DNA of 64,000 nucleotides from JAKALD01 sp963817785 (GTDB lineage Bacteria > Pseudomonadota > Gammaproteobacteria > Burkholderiales > SG8-39): contig CAWFPL010000002.1 in the NCBI GenBank assembly GCA_963817785.1, positions 1,240,001-1,304,000 on the forward strand. The letters run 5' to 3'. The position numbers were made by a program, and so were the translations under genes. Below, one piece after another: positions 53,567 through 62,179 of this stretch. Every line of letters begins with the position of its first letter. Position 1 is the stretch's first letter. Below the pieces are notes generated by a model. It searched no databases. It was not told where the DNA came from and saw only the letters and a program-made list of their open reading frames with translations.

Positions 53567-55276
53567 ATGGTTTTGCTGGACCTCATGGGCGGCGTTGCGC
53601 TGCTTCTATGGGGCTTGCACATGGTCTACAGCGGCTTGATCCGCGCCTTCGGCGCGGAGCTGCGGCGGTTCCTGCGGCTGGGACTTTCCAATCGTGCAAA
53701 GGCGTTCCTCGCGGGCCTGGGCGTGACCGCCCTTCTCCAGAGCAGCACGGCGACTGCGCTCATCGTGACTTCATTCTCCGCCGAGGGGATGGTTGGTCTG
53801 GTCGCTGCCTTGGCGATGATGCTGGGCGCCAACGTTGGCACGACCCTCGTCGTACAAGTGCTGTCCTTCGACGTCTCGGCCGCGGCCCCGGTTCTGCTAG
53901 TGCTGGGGGTCTGGGCCTTCAAGCGCGGCGGCCGGACGATGACGCGAGACCTCGGGCGGGTTGCCGTGGGACTCGGGCTGATGCTGTTGGCACTGCACGC
54001 CCTGCTAACCAGCCTTACGCCCGCGGAGAACGCGCCCCTCGCCCGCGCCATCCTGATAGCCGCCACAAATAACCTGCTGCTGTGCGTTCTGATCGGGGCG
54101 GCGCTGAGCTGGGCTGCTCACTCCAGTGTGGCGGTAGTGTTATTGACGATATCGCTTGCTTACTCGAATTTCGTCTCGCCCGCCGGCTCGCTCGCACTCA
54201 TCCTGGGCGCGAACCTGGGCAGCGCGATCAACCCCGTGCTCGAAGGCGGGTCACGGGGCAACCCGGCAACCTACCGGGTCCCGGTGGGCAATCTTGTCAC
54301 CCGAATCTTGGGATGCGCGCTCGTCCTTCCCTTCCTAGGGTCGATCGCCGAAGAGATGCTTAGGATCGATCACAATCCGCTGCGCATGGGCGCGGATTTC
54401 CATACCGCCTTTAACCTCGCTCTGGCAGTGCTTTTCCTTGGACCCCTCAACGCCTTCGCGCGGATCCTGGAGCGAGTGCTGCCCGAGCGCAAGACCTTGG
54501 CCGATCCCGGCCTGCCAGTCTACCTCGACGAATCGGCCATCGACACGCCGGCGCTCGCACTTGCAAGTGCCGCGCGAGAATGCCTGCGTATGGGCGAAAT
54601 GGTCGAGTCAATGCTGCAACAGACGATGACCGCACTCATGGGAGACGACAGGAACCTGGTGAGCGAGATTTCACGGCAGGACAATGCGATCGACCGGTTG
54701 CACGAGGCGATCAAACTGTATGTGATCAAGGTCACGCGCGGCAGCCTGGAGGAGAAGGAAGGACGCCGCGCGATGGAGATCATCGCCTTTACGATCAACA
54801 TGGAGCACATCGGCGACATCATCGACAAGAACTTGATGGAGCTGGGCGCCAAGAAGATCAAGCGTGGCCTGCGTTTCTCCGAGCAAGGCGCCGCCGAGCT
54901 CAACGCGATGCACGCACGCGTGCTCGACGACATGCGGCTCGCCTTCGGAATCTTCCTTTCCGGCGACGTCAAGGTTGCGCGTCAGCTGCTGGACGGCAAA
55001 ACCCGATTTCGGGAGGCCGAAATCGCCGCGTCGGAAAGTCACCTCGCCCGCCTTCGTGAGGGACGCCCGGAGAGCATCGAAACGAGCGCTCTTCACATTG
55101 ACATTCTTCGCGACCTCAAACGTATCCACTCTCATATCTGCGCAACTGCTTATCCCGTATTGGAGGCAACCGGCGAGTTGCTGTCCAGCCGGCTTAGGGT
55201 TGCCTCAAAAAAGCCAAGGACGACAGTCAATGGACAGCGTCCTGGGGGCGCAGGTCCTGCGACCGGATCCCAGTAA
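53567..55276 (+). CDS. Na/Pi cotransporter family protein with PhoU-like domain
   Basis: 569 residues from MVLLDLMGGVALLLWGLHMV. Two copies of the family repeat appear: GVTALLQSSTATALIVTSF and GAALSWAAHSSVAVVLLTISL, each followed by a GANVGTT / GANLGSAI motif. The last 220 residues are helical and PhoU-like (EIIAFTINMEHIGDIIDKNLMEL). It probably imports phosphate with sodium. The start could also be TTG 53558. Confidence 0.9.
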   Translation: MVLLDLMGGVALLLWGLHMVYSGLIRAFGAELRRFLRLGLSNRAKAFLAGLGVTALLQSSTATALIVTSFSAEGMVGLVAALAMMLGANVGTTLVVQVLSFDVSAAAPVLLVLGVWAFKRGGRTMTRDLGRVAVGLGLMLLALHALLTSLTPAENAPLARAILIAATNNLLLCVLIGAALSWAAHSSVAVVLLTISLAYSNFVSPAGSLALILGANLGSAINPVLEGGSRGNPATYRVPVGNLVTRILGCALVLPFLGSIAEEMLRIDHNPLRMGADFHTAFNLALAVLFLGPLNAFARILERVLPERKTLADPGLPVYLDESAIDTPALALASAARECLRMGEMVESMLQQTMTALMGDDRNLVSEISRQDNAIDRLHEAIKLYVIKVTRGSLEEKEGRRAMEIIAFTINMEHIGDIIDKNLMELGAKKIKRGLRFSEQGAAELNAMHARVLDDMRLAFGIFLSGDVKVARQLLDGKTRFREAEIAASESHLARLREGRPESIETSALHIDILRDLKRIHSHICATAYPVLEATGELLSSRLRVASKKPRTTVNGQRPGGAGPATGSQ

Positions 55277-55518
55277 AGGTACCCACGGGCAAACAATTCT
55301 CCGCCGCATAGGGCAATGCCACGACCTCGGGCCAGTGCCCGCTTTCGCCTCGGTTGAGGAGCCACCGCACGCTGGACCCGCCGTACCCGGCGCCGGGTAA
55401 GCGATAATCACATCCTCTGAAAGTTCTGGGACGGGAAGCGGCTCATGCCCGCACTCGCGATCGAGCCCCGGCGGCGCGCCCGAGTGGCGACGGGTCCGCA
55501 AGCAACCGTTATAGCCTG

Positions 55519-55926
55519 ATGTCAAAGGAAGTTACGCCTTACGAACTGCTGGGAGGGGAACAGGTGCTGTTCCGCCTGGTCGAGCGTTTCTACGCCCTCA
55601 TGGACTCGGAGCCCGAGTTCTACGCCGTGCGCAAGCTCCATCCCGAGGACCTGTCCGGCTCGCGCGACAAGCTGTTCATGTTCCTCTCCGGCTGGCTCGG
55701 CGGGCCGCCGCTGTACGCCGAGAAGATCGGCCACCCGATGCTGCGCGCGCGCCATCTGCCGTTTTCGATCGGCAAGGCGGAGCGCGACGCCTGGCTCGCG
55801 TGCATGGCCCGCGCGCTGGAGGACACGGGGGTGGAGCCGCAGATGCGGCAGTGGCTGCTGCAGCAGTTCTTCGGCACCGCGGACTGGATGCGCAACCGGC
55901 CGGGCGACATGCCGGGGCAGGCGTGA
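55519..55926 (+). CDS. Group II truncated hemoglobin
   Basis: 135 residues. Typical trHb2 features: PYELLGGEQVLFRLVERFYALMDS, then FLSGWLGGPPLYAEKIGHPMLRARHLPFSIG with the proximal His and the conserved Trp and Tyr region. It binds oxygen or NO and may defend against nitrosative stress, in line with the FNR/NnrS genes to the right. It overlaps rmuC by 4 bp. Confidence 0.93.
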   Translation: MSKEVTPYELLGGEQVLFRLVERFYALMDSEPEFYAVRKLHPEDLSGSRDKLFMFLSGWLGGPPLYAEKIGHPMLRARHLPFSIGKAERDAWLACMARALEDTGVEPQMRQWLLQQFFGTADWMRNRPGDMPGQA

Positions 55927-57191
55927 CCGAGGTCCTGGTCGTCCTGACGCTGGTCGCCTCCGCGGTGGCGGTGGCGATGCTGCTCATGCTGCTCGCGCGC
56001 GAGCGCGCCTCGGCGCGCGAGGCGCGCGACGAGCTGTCGCGCGGCCTGTCGGCGTTCGGCCAGAACATCGCCACGCAGATGACCTCGATCGCCACGGTGC
56101 AGAACAACCAGATCGACAGCTTCGCGCAGAGCCTCGCCGGGCTGACCGCGTCGAACGAGGCGAAGCTCGACAGCTTCCGCCGCACGCTCGAGGAGCAGCT
56201 CGCGCGGGTGCAGGAGCAGCAGCGCCTGGCCGCCAAGGACACGCGCGAGACGCTCGAGCAGCGCCTGGAGAAGCTGCAGCAGGACAACGGCGCGAAGCTC
56301 GAGCAGATGCGCCAGACGGTCGACGAGAAGCTGCACGCGACGCTCGAGCAGCGCCTGTCGGAGTCGTTCAAGCAGGTCTCCGAGCGCCTCGAGCAGGTGC
56401 ACAAGGGGCTGGGCGAGATGCAGGTGCTCGCCGCCGGGGTGGGCGACCTGAAGAAGGTGCTCTCCAACGTCAAGAACCGTGGCGTGATGGGCGAGGTGCA
56501 GCTCGCCGCGCTGCTCGAGCAGGTGCTCACGCCCGAGCAATACGACACCAACGTCGCCACGCGGCCCGGCTCCAAGGAGCGGGTCGAGTTCGCGATCAAG
56601 CTCCCCGGCAGCGGCGACGGCGGCACCGTGTGGCTGCCGCTCGACGCCAAGTTCCCGACCGAGGACTATCAGCGGCTGCAGGAGGCGCAGGACGCCGCCG
56701 ATCCGGCGGCGGTCGAGGCGGCGGCGAAGGCGCTCGAAGCCCGCATCCGGCTGGAGGCGAAGACGATCGCCGACAAGTACCTCGAGCCGCCCGCCACCAC
56801 CGACTTCGGGTTGCTGTATCTGCCGTTCGAGGGGCTGTACGCCGAGGTGCTGCGCCGGCCGGGCCTGTTCGAGGCGCTGCAGCGCGAGTTCCGCGTCACC
56901 GTGTGCGGGCCCACCACGCTCAGCGCGCTCCTGAACGCCCTGCAGATGGGATTCAGGACGCTGGCGATCGAGAAGCGCTCCTCGGAAGTGTGGAAGATCC
57001 TCGGCGCGGTGAAGGCCGAGTTCGGCAGGTTCGGCGAGGTGCTGGCGCGCACCAAGGCGCAGCTGCAGACGGTGGCCAATTCGATCGACGCGGCCGAAGT
57101 GCGCACGCGCCAGATCGAGCGCAAGCTCAGGGACGTCGAAGCGCTGCCGGAAGCCGAGACACCGCCGCTGCTCGAAGAGCGCAACCCATAA
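55923..57191 (+). CDS. rmuC: DNA recombination protein RmuC
   Basis: 422 residues from GTG 55923. An N-terminal helix (VLVVLTLVASAVAVAMLLMLL) is followed by about 130 residues of coiled coil (RRTLEEQLARVQEQQRLAAK and following) and the nuclease-like RmuC domain (GVMGEVQLAALLEQVL ... VWLPLDAKFPTEDYQRL). It limits recombination at inverted repeats. Confidence 0.94.
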   Translation: MTEVLVVLTLVASAVAVAMLLMLLARERASAREARDELSRGLSAFGQNIATQMTSIATVQNNQIDSFAQSLAGLTASNEAKLDSFRRTLEEQLARVQEQQRLAAKDTRETLEQRLEKLQQDNGAKLEQMRQTVDEKLHATLEQRLSESFKQVSERLEQVHKGLGEMQVLAAGVGDLKKVLSNVKNRGVMGEVQLAALLEQVLTPEQYDTNVATRPGSKERVEFAIKLPGSGDGGTVWLPLDAKFPTEDYQRLQEAQDAADPAAVEAAAKALEARIRLEAKTIADKYLEPPATTDFGLLYLPFEGLYAEVLRRPGLFEALQREFRVTVCGPTTLSALLNALQMGFRTLAIEKRSSEVWKILGAVKAEFGRFGEVLARTKAQLQTVANSIDAAEVRTRQIERKLRDVEALPEAETPPLLEERNP

Positions 57192-57206
57192 AGGAGAGTT
57201 CGACCC

Positions 57207-57440
57207 ATGCCAATGCAGGAAAACCGCACCAAGGTCATCCTCCTGACCTCGACCTACCGCATCAAGGGTTACATTGAGCTCATGCCCGGGGCGCGCGTGA
57301 CCGACTACATGGTCGAGGCCAAGGGGTTCATCGCGGTGACCGACGCCGAGGTCTGGGAGCTGGCCGGCCGCCAGGTGTTCACCGCTCCGTTCATCAACGT
57401 GAGCCGCGACCACATCGTGGTCGTTGCGCCGACGACCTAA
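57207..57440 (+). CDS. Small conserved hypothetical protein
   Basis: 77 residues, starting MPMQENRTKVILLTSTYRIKG. It appears beta-rich (YIELMPGARVTDYMVEAKGFIAVTDAEVW) and ends in APFINVSRDHIVVVAPT. Similar small proteins occur in many bacteria without known function. GGAGAG precedes the ATG, 15 bp after rmuC. Confidence 0.75.
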   Translation: MPMQENRTKVILLTSTYRIKGYIELMPGARVTDYMVEAKGFIAVTDAEVWELAGRQVFTAPFINVSRDHIVVVAPTT

Positions 57441-57480
57441 GAAAAAGGGGGTGCGGGGGTCAGGAGCCTCTCACCCCCGC
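57441..57480 (-). terminator. Intrinsic terminator of cysG
   Basis: On the minus strand GCGGGGGT (57480-57473) pairs with ACCCCCGC (57460-57453) and is followed by ACCCCCTTTTTC. The cysG stop codon lies inside the stem. Confidence 0.7.
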
Positions 57481-58910
57481 GTCACCGGCACGGGTTGGTA
57501 CCAGGCGAGCTTGTCGCGCAGCCTGACCACCTCGCCGACGATCGCGAGCGCGGGCGAGCGCACCGCCTGCGCGGCGGCGAGCGCGGGCAGCTCGGCGAGC
57601 GTCCCCGCGACGACGCGCTGATCGGGCAGCGTCGCGTTCTCCACCAGCGCCGCGGGCGTCGAGGCGGCAAGGCCGTGGGCCACGAGCTGCTCGCACAGTT
57701 GTCCGAGCCCGTGCACGCCCATGTAGACGACCAGCGTCTGCCTGGGCTGCGCGAGCGCGTCCCAATTCAGGTCGAGCACGCCGTCCTTCAGGTGGCCGGT
57801 CGCGAATACGCACGAGTGCGCGTGATCGCGATGGGTGAGCGGGATGCCCGCGTAGGCCGCCATCCCGCTCGCCGCGGTGATTCCCGGCACCACCTCGAAG
57901 GCGACGCCGTGCGCGGCGAGCGTCTCGATTTCCTCGGCGCCGCGCCCGAAGACGAACGGGTCGCCGCCCTTGAGCCGCACGACGCGCCTGCCTTGCTTCG
58001 CCAGGCGCACCATCAGCGCGTTGATCTGGTCCTGCTCGAGCGCGTGACGGTCGCTCTGCTTGCCGACGTAGATCCGCTCGGCGTCGCGCCGCGCCAGATC
58101 GACGACCGCCGGCGCGACCAGGTGGTCGTAGAGCACGACTTCGGCCTGCTGCATCACCCGCAGCGCACGCAGCGTGAGCAGGTCGGGGTTGCCGGGCCCG
58201 GCGCCCACCAGGTACACCATGCCTTGCGGCACCCGGGCCTCGGCGGCTCCGGAGAGCTGCTGCTCGAGCGCGTCCGCGGCGGCCTGCTCGCGTCCGGAAA
58301 GCACCATCTCTGCGACCGGCCCGTCGAGCACCTCCTCCCAGAAGCGCCGGTGTGCGTCGGGGTCGGGATAACGGCGCTTGGACGCCGCGCGGAAGCGTCC
58401 GGCGAACGCGGCGAGGCGCCCGTACGCGAACGGCACCAGCGCCTCGATCATCGTGCGCAGCTTGCGTGCCAGCACCGGCGAGGCGCCCGCGCTCGAGATC
58501 GCGATCTGCAGCGGCGGGCGGTCGACGAGCGAGGGCATGATGAATCCCGACAGCGCGGCGCTGTCGGCGACGTTGACCGGGACGCGCAGCGCCTTCGCCG
58601 CGCTCGCGACCGATTCGTTGACCGCCGGGTCGTCGGTGGCGGCGATCACGATCTCGGCGCCCGCCAGATCGCCGGGCTGGAAGCGTTTGGGCTCGTGGCG
58701 CAGCGCGCCGGCGAGCGCCAGCTCGGCCAGGCGCGCGCATAGCTCCGGTGCGATCACGGTCACTTGCACCCCCGAGCGCAGCAGCGCCTCGGCCTTGAGC
58801 GCCGCGACCGGGCCGCCGCCGACGACGAGGCCCGGCTTGTCCCTGAGGTCGAGAAAGGCCGCGAAGTAGGCGCGGTCGGCTGCCGGGGCGATGCTGTTCG
58901 AGGGCGTCAT
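57471..58910 (-). CDS. cysG: Siroheme synthase CysG (trifunctional)
   Basis: 479 residues. The N-terminal third is the dehydrogenase/ferrochelatase (GLVVGGGPVAALKAEALLRSG; IAATDDPAVN; SSAGASPVLARKLR), and the C-terminal part the uroporphyrinogen III methyltransferase (VYLVGAGPGNPDLLTLRALR; RLKGGDPFVFGRGAEE). It makes siroheme for sulfite and nitrite reductases. It is divergent from the fnr-type gene. Confidence 0.96.
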   Translation of the reverse strand: MTPSNSIAPAADRAYFAAFLDLRDKPGLVVGGGPVAALKAEALLRSGVQVTVIAPELCARLAELALAGALRHEPKRFQPGDLAGAEIVIAATDDPAVNESVASAAKALRVPVNVADSAALSGFIMPSLVDRPPLQIAISSAGASPVLARKLRTMIEALVPFAYGRLAAFAGRFRAASKRRYPDPDAHRRFWEEVLDGPVAEMVLSGREQAAADALEQQLSGAAEARVPQGMVYLVGAGPGNPDLLTLRALRVMQQAEVVLYDHLVAPAVVDLARRDAERIYVGKQSDRHALEQDQINALMVRLAKQGRRVVRLKGGDPFVFGRGAEEIETLAAHGVAFEVVPGITAASGMAAYAGIPLTHRDHAHSCVFATGHLKDGVLDLNWDALAQPRQTLVVYMGVHGLGQLCEQLVAHGLAASTPAALVENATLPDQRVVAGTLAELPALAAAQAVRSPALAIVGEVVRLRDKLAWYQPVPVTRG

Positions 58911-59027
58911 GGGATCGCCGCGTGAAGTCCTGCGCCCAACCCTATGTCCAGGCGAGGCCCGCGGTCAAGCGCGCGGGCGCGCCCCGGCCATGAAAGTACA
59001 ATGTCTCGGAGGAGATAAATCATTCCG

Positions 59028-59768
59028 ATGGAACGAGACACCGACAAGGACACCGAAGCGGCCCGCGCCCCCGCGCGCGGGGCGCGCCCGCAGATCAAGG
59101 TCCAGGCGTTTCTCGCCAACCTGCCGATGTTCACCGAGATGAGCGCGGAGGAGCTGGACCGGATCGCGGCGGGCACCGAGGCGCTGTACGTGCAAAAGGG
59201 GGAGGAGGTGTGCCACAGAGGCGATCCGGTCACCGGCTTTCACGTCGTGGTCTACGGCCAGGTGAAGCTCGGCTTCACCTCCCCGCAAGGGGTCGAGAAG
59301 GTGGTCGAGATCATCCGTCCGGGGGAAAGTTTCGGCGAGGCGCTGATGTTCCTCGACAAGCCCTACATCGTGTTCGCGCAGGCGCTCAGCGACTCGATGC
59401 TGCTGCACGTGTCGAAACAGACGGTGAACGACGAGCTGGCGCGCGACCCGGGCTTCGCGCGCCGCATGCTCTCCGGGCTGTCGCGCCGCCTGCACGGGCT
59501 GGTGCGCGACGTCGAGGCCTACACGCTGCGCTCGGGCTCCGAGCGGGTGATCGGCTACCTGCTCGGCGAGCTGCCCGACGGCGCGGACGCCGGCCAAGTG
59601 GAGGTGGAACTCACGCCGGGCAAGAGCGTCATCGCCTCGCGCCTGAACATGACGCCGGAGCACTTCTCGCGCATCCTGCACGACCTCGCGGCGCAGGGCC
59701 TGATCGAAGTCGACGGCCGCATGGTGCGCATCCCCGATCTCGATCGCCTGCGCGCCAGGACCTCCTGA
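59028..59768 (+). CDS. Crp/FNR-family regulator, DNR/NnrR-like
   Basis: 246 residues: cyclic-nucleotide-binding-like fold (VQKGEEVCHRGDPVTGFHVVVYGQVKLGF), dimer helix, and a C-terminal helix-turn-helix whose recognition helix TPEHFSRIL keeps the Glu-x-x-Ser-Arg pattern that reads TTGAT half-sites. The N-terminal cysteines of oxygen-sensing FNR are absent, which favours a DNR or NnrR-like NO sensor. GGAGGAG lies 13 bases upstream of the ATG, and TACAAT at 58997-59002 could be the -10. Likely controller of the boxes at 60510 and 60564. Confidence 0.85.
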   Translation: MERDTDKDTEAARAPARGARPQIKVQAFLANLPMFTEMSAEELDRIAAGTEALYVQKGEEVCHRGDPVTGFHVVVYGQVKLGFTSPQGVEKVVEIIRPGESFGEALMFLDKPYIVFAQALSDSMLLHVSKQTVNDELARDPGFARRMLSGLSRRLHGLVRDVEAYTLRSGSERVIGYLLGELPDGADAGQVEVELTPGKSVIASRLNMTPEHFSRILHDLAAQGLIEVDGRMVRIPDLDRLRARTS

Positions 59769-59782
59769 GGCGGCGTCGCCGG

Positions 59783-60451
59783 CTAGCGCGCAGCGGGCTC
59801 GATGAGGATCTCGAAGCCGTCGCCCTCGATCGGCCGGGCGCGGTAGCGAAAGCCTTGCGCCCGCAGCACCTCGTATAGCGGCAGCGGCTCGTGGTGGATC
59901 AGCACGCGCAGCGGCGCGGCGGGGGGCTGGTTGAGGCAGTCCATGATGCGCACGAACGGTTCGGGCGGCGCCAGGCCGCGCACGTCGAGCTCGCGCGGCA
60001 CGTCCTGCGGCGTCGGGCCATTGAGCGCCTGCGCGCTTGCCAGCAGCTCGGCGCGCGTGCCGAGCAGTCGCTCGCAGGCCGGGTACAACACGGCTTCTTC
60101 CTTGGCGTTGTGCTGCTCCAGCATCGTCCGCAGGTGTCCCAGTTCCTCGCGGCAGCCTTGCGGGTCCAGCCGCGGCGCGGCGGCAGCGAGCGTGGCGAGC
60201 AGGGCACGCATGCGGGCGTGCTCCGCGCGCATCACCTCGGTCGGCCCGCTGCGCACGCCGGTCGTCTGCTCGAAGGCCGGAAACAGCTCGCCCTCCTCGA
60301 AGTCGATGTGGCGGCCCAGGGTCTCGCTCACGGCCGCGAGTTGCCGTACGTAGCCTTGCCAGTCCTCGGCCGCAGCGGCCTCGTGCGCCAGGACGAACAG
60401 CCGATCGCAGCGCCGATGATGCTCCGACAGGGATTCCGAGAGGCTCGCCAT
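59783..60451 (-). CDS. Hemerythrin-like protein with C-terminal DUF2249 domain
   Basis: 222 residues from MASLSESLSEHHRRCD. Diiron-type ligands: His11/His12, His49 with Glu53, His78, His114 and Glu118. From about residue 153 a DUF2249 domain follows (ELDVRGLAPPEPFVRIM ... LYEVLRAQGFRYRARP), a TusA-like fold often found with denitrification genes. Hemerythrin-DUF2249 proteins are linked to NO sensing or iron-centre repair. A TTGAT box sits 59 bases upstream of the start. Confidence 0.85.
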   Translation of the reverse strand: MASLSESLSEHHRRCDRLFVLAHEAAAAEDWQGYVRQLAAVSETLGRHIDFEEGELFPAFEQTTGVRSGPTEVMRAEHARMRALLATLAAAAPRLDPQGCREELGHLRTMLEQHNAKEEAVLYPACERLLGTRAELLASAQALNGPTPQDVPRELDVRGLAPPEPFVRIMDCLNQPPAAPLRVLIHHEPLPLYEVLRAQGFRYRARPIEGDGFEILIEPAAR

Positions 60452-60509
60452 GGCTCGTGAGGGGGGGCTTGCGCCGGCAGATTGTCCGCAGCGCAGGCCG
60501 CGCGCGACC

Positions 60510-60523
60510 TTGATGTGAGTCAA
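60510..60523 (-). promoter_or_regulatory. FNR/DNR box for hemerythrin-DUF2249 gene
   Basis: TTGAT-GTGA-GTCAA matches the TTGAT-N4-ATCAA consensus at 9 of 10 half-site bases. On the minus strand GACAAT (60486-60481) lies where a -10 should be if the box is centred at about -42. Confidence 0.65.
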
Positions 60524-60563
60524 GCGAAGGCTGGCGCGGCGGCAAGCGGGCGTCGGCACTTTC

Positions 60564-60577
60564 TTGATTTGCCGCAA
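60564..60577 (+). promoter_or_regulatory. FNR/DNR box for the lipoyl-carrier operon
   Basis: TTGAT-TTGC-CGCAA fits the TTG-N8-CAA pattern of NnrR/FNR sites. GATACT at 60600-60605 is placed as a -10 for a site centred near -41.5, with the ATG of the first gene about 25 bases further on. Confidence 0.6.
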
Positions 60578-60636
60578 GTCGCGGCCGCAGCTCGGACGCG
60601 ATACTGCGAAAGGTCCCTTCTGTAGTGCTGCCGCAT

Positions 60637-61038
60637 ATGCACCCGCGCAACCGGCTGTTCGTCACGCTCGGCCTGATCTACGGGCTTCTGGGGGGCCTGC
60701 TGGCGCTCGTTCGTCTGGCGGACCCCGCGCTGCTGCCCGGCGACGTCGCCCGGGCGCACGCCCACCTCATGCTGCTCGGCCTGGTGCTGATGAACATCTA
60801 CGGCATCGGGCTGCACGTGCTGCCGCGCTTCGCGGGGTACGCGCTGCGCTCGGAGCACCTGGCGTGGGCCCAGTTCTGGCTCGCCAATGCCGGACTTCCG
60901 CTGATGGTGGCGGGCTGGCTGGCGCTCGTGCCTGCGCTGGTGCTCGTCGGCGGCGCGGCGAGCGCGGCTGCGATGCTCGCGTTCGGCGTCAACATCGTGT
61001 TCACCGTGCGCCTCGCTCCGCCGGGAGAGCCGTCGTGA
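60637..61038 (+). CDS. Small four-helix membrane protein with conserved His (NnrS/heme-copper-like)
   Basis: 133 residues from ATG 60637; GTG 60625 is an alternative. Four membrane segments are visible. The second carries His41 and His43 (RAHAHLMLLGLVLMNIYGIGLH) and His60 precedes VLPRFAGYALR. The same pattern (H...YGLGAHMLPRFTGHPIR...ANAGL) recurs in the membrane half of the gene at 61478, so the two are paralogous. The spacing of His residues suggests heme binding as in NnrS and CcoN. The stop overlaps the next start (GTGA). Confidence 0.7.
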   Translation: MHPRNRLFVTLGLIYGLLGGLLALVRLADPALLPGDVARAHAHLMLLGLVLMNIYGIGLHVLPRFAGYALRSEHLAWAQFWLANAGLPLMVAGWLALVPALVLVGGAASAAAMLAFGVNIVFTVRLAPPGEPS

Positions 61039-61481
61039 GCGAATATCGCGGCTGCGAGCTGCCCGAAGACCGCTGGTACGACCTCGATTACTGCTGGGTG
61101 AAGCCCGAGCCCGATGGCACGTTCCGGGTCGGCATCACCGACCCGGCGCAGACCATGGCCGGGCGCGTGCAGTACGCGACCTTCCGTCCCGCGGGCTCGC
61201 ACCGCGCGAAGAAAAAGCCGGTGGCGCGGCTCGAGTCGGGCAAGTGGGCGGGCGGGGTGCCGGCGCCCTTCGACGGCACCATCGTCGCCGTCAACGAGAA
61301 GGTCGCGGCAGACCCCGGTCTGATCAACGTCGCGCCCTACACCGACGCATGGCTGGTGACGATGAGACCCGACGATCCGCAGGGGGCGCTCGCCTCGCTC
61401 GCGCGCGGCGAAGCCGCGCAGCAGGGTCTGCGCGCCTGGATCGACCGCTACGACGTCGACTGCATGCGCTGCGCCGAATGA
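61035..61481 (+). CDS. GcvH/LbpA-like lipoyl-carrier protein with C-terminal CxxC
   Basis: 148 residues from GTG 61035. The core aligns with glycine cleavage H proteins: TFRVGITDPAQTMAGRVQYATF, then LESGKWAGGVPAPFDGTIVAVNE, where Lys70 takes the place of the lipoylated Lys of H protein (ESVKA). The ESGKW wording is what I recall of LbpA, the lipoate carrier of sHdr sulfur oxidation, rather than GcvH. Extra features are Cys7, Cys20 and a C-terminal CMRC (Cys143, Cys146). No gcvP or gcvT is nearby. It is flanked in an overlapping operon by His-rich membrane proteins and a thioredoxin domain, so a redox or sulfur/NO carrier is likely, not glycine cleavage. Confidence 0.75.
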   Translation: MSEYRGCELPEDRWYDLDYCWVKPEPDGTFRVGITDPAQTMAGRVQYATFRPAGSHRAKKKPVARLESGKWAGGVPAPFDGTIVAVNEKVAADPGLINVAPYTDAWLVTMRPDDPQGALASLARGEAAQQGLRAWIDRYDVDCMRCAE

Positions 61482-62176
61482 CGATGCGCGTCGAGTTGCT
61501 GGTGTCCGAATGGTGCGCGACCTGTCCGGCGGCGGAGGCGGTCTGGCGCCGCGTCGCCGGGGAAAAGGACGTCGAGTTCGCGGTGCTCGACCTCGCGCAG
61601 CCCGAAGGCAAGCGGCTCGCGCGTGCGCTGCGCATCCGCAACATCCCGGCGCTGGTGATCGACGGCGAGCTCAAAGCCGTGGGCGTGGTGCCCTTCGCCG
61701 AGGCGCGCGCGATGGTGGCCGCGGCGCCCGAGCGCGAGCGCGGCGCCGCGCGCCATGCGGGCCTGCTGCTCGCGCGGGAGGAGCGCTGGTTCATACAGTC
61801 GTTCGCGCTGTGGCTCGTGGCGAGCGGCATGGCGCTTGCCGCGGGGGGCTCGCTGCTCGCGCCGGGGCCGCTGGGCGGTGCGGGTATGCATCTGTTCGGC
61901 GGAGCGGTGCTGTGCCTGCTCTACGGTCTGGGCGCGCACATGCTGCCGCGTTTCACCGGCCATCCGATCCGCGCCGGCGACACGGCGATCACGCAACTCG
62001 GATGCGCCAATGCGGGCCTGGCGCTGCTTGCGCCCGGCATGGCGCTCGGAGTGCGCTCGCTCGCGGTCGCGGGCGGCATGCTGCTTTGGATTTCGCTCGC
62101 GCTGTTCGCGCTGCGGCTGTGGCCGGTGCTGTGGCCGCGGCCGGCACCCCCGAGCGGGAGCGTGCCTTCGGCCTGA
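61478..62176 (+). CDS. Thioredoxin-domain protein fused to NnrS-like membrane domain
   Basis: 232 residues. Residues 1-80 are a thioredoxin/glutaredoxin fold with active pair Cys13/Cys16 (EWCATCPAAE) and the cis-Pro in RNIPALVIDGE. Residues 105-220 hold four membrane segments with His138 and His154 (MHLFGGAVLCLLYGLGAHML), paralogous to the small protein at 60637. The start overlaps the lipoyl-carrier stop by 4 bp. The fusion suggests that a dithiol domain feeds electrons to a heme-bearing membrane part, perhaps receiving them from the lipoyl carrier; this is inference. Confidence 0.75.
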   Translation: MTMRVELLVSEWCATCPAAEAVWRRVAGEKDVEFAVLDLAQPEGKRLARALRIRNIPALVIDGELKAVGVVPFAEARAMVAAAPERERGAARHAGLLLAREERWFIQSFALWLVASGMALAAGGSLLAPGPLGGAGMHLFGGAVLCLLYGLGAHMLPRFTGHPIRAGDTAITQLGCANAGLALLAPGMALGVRSLAVAGGMLLWISLALFALRLWPVLWPRPAPPSGSVPSA

Positions 62177-62179
62177 AGC

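Noticed and set aside
58940..58968. Possible cysG promoter TTGACC with ATAGGG on the minus strand
   Set aside because: The -35 is good but the -10 match is poor, so it was not listed as a feature.
61035..61481. Annotation as glycine cleavage H protein
   Set aside because: No other glycine cleavage genes nearby, an ESGKW site, an extra CxxC tail and membrane/thioredoxin neighbours argue for another role.
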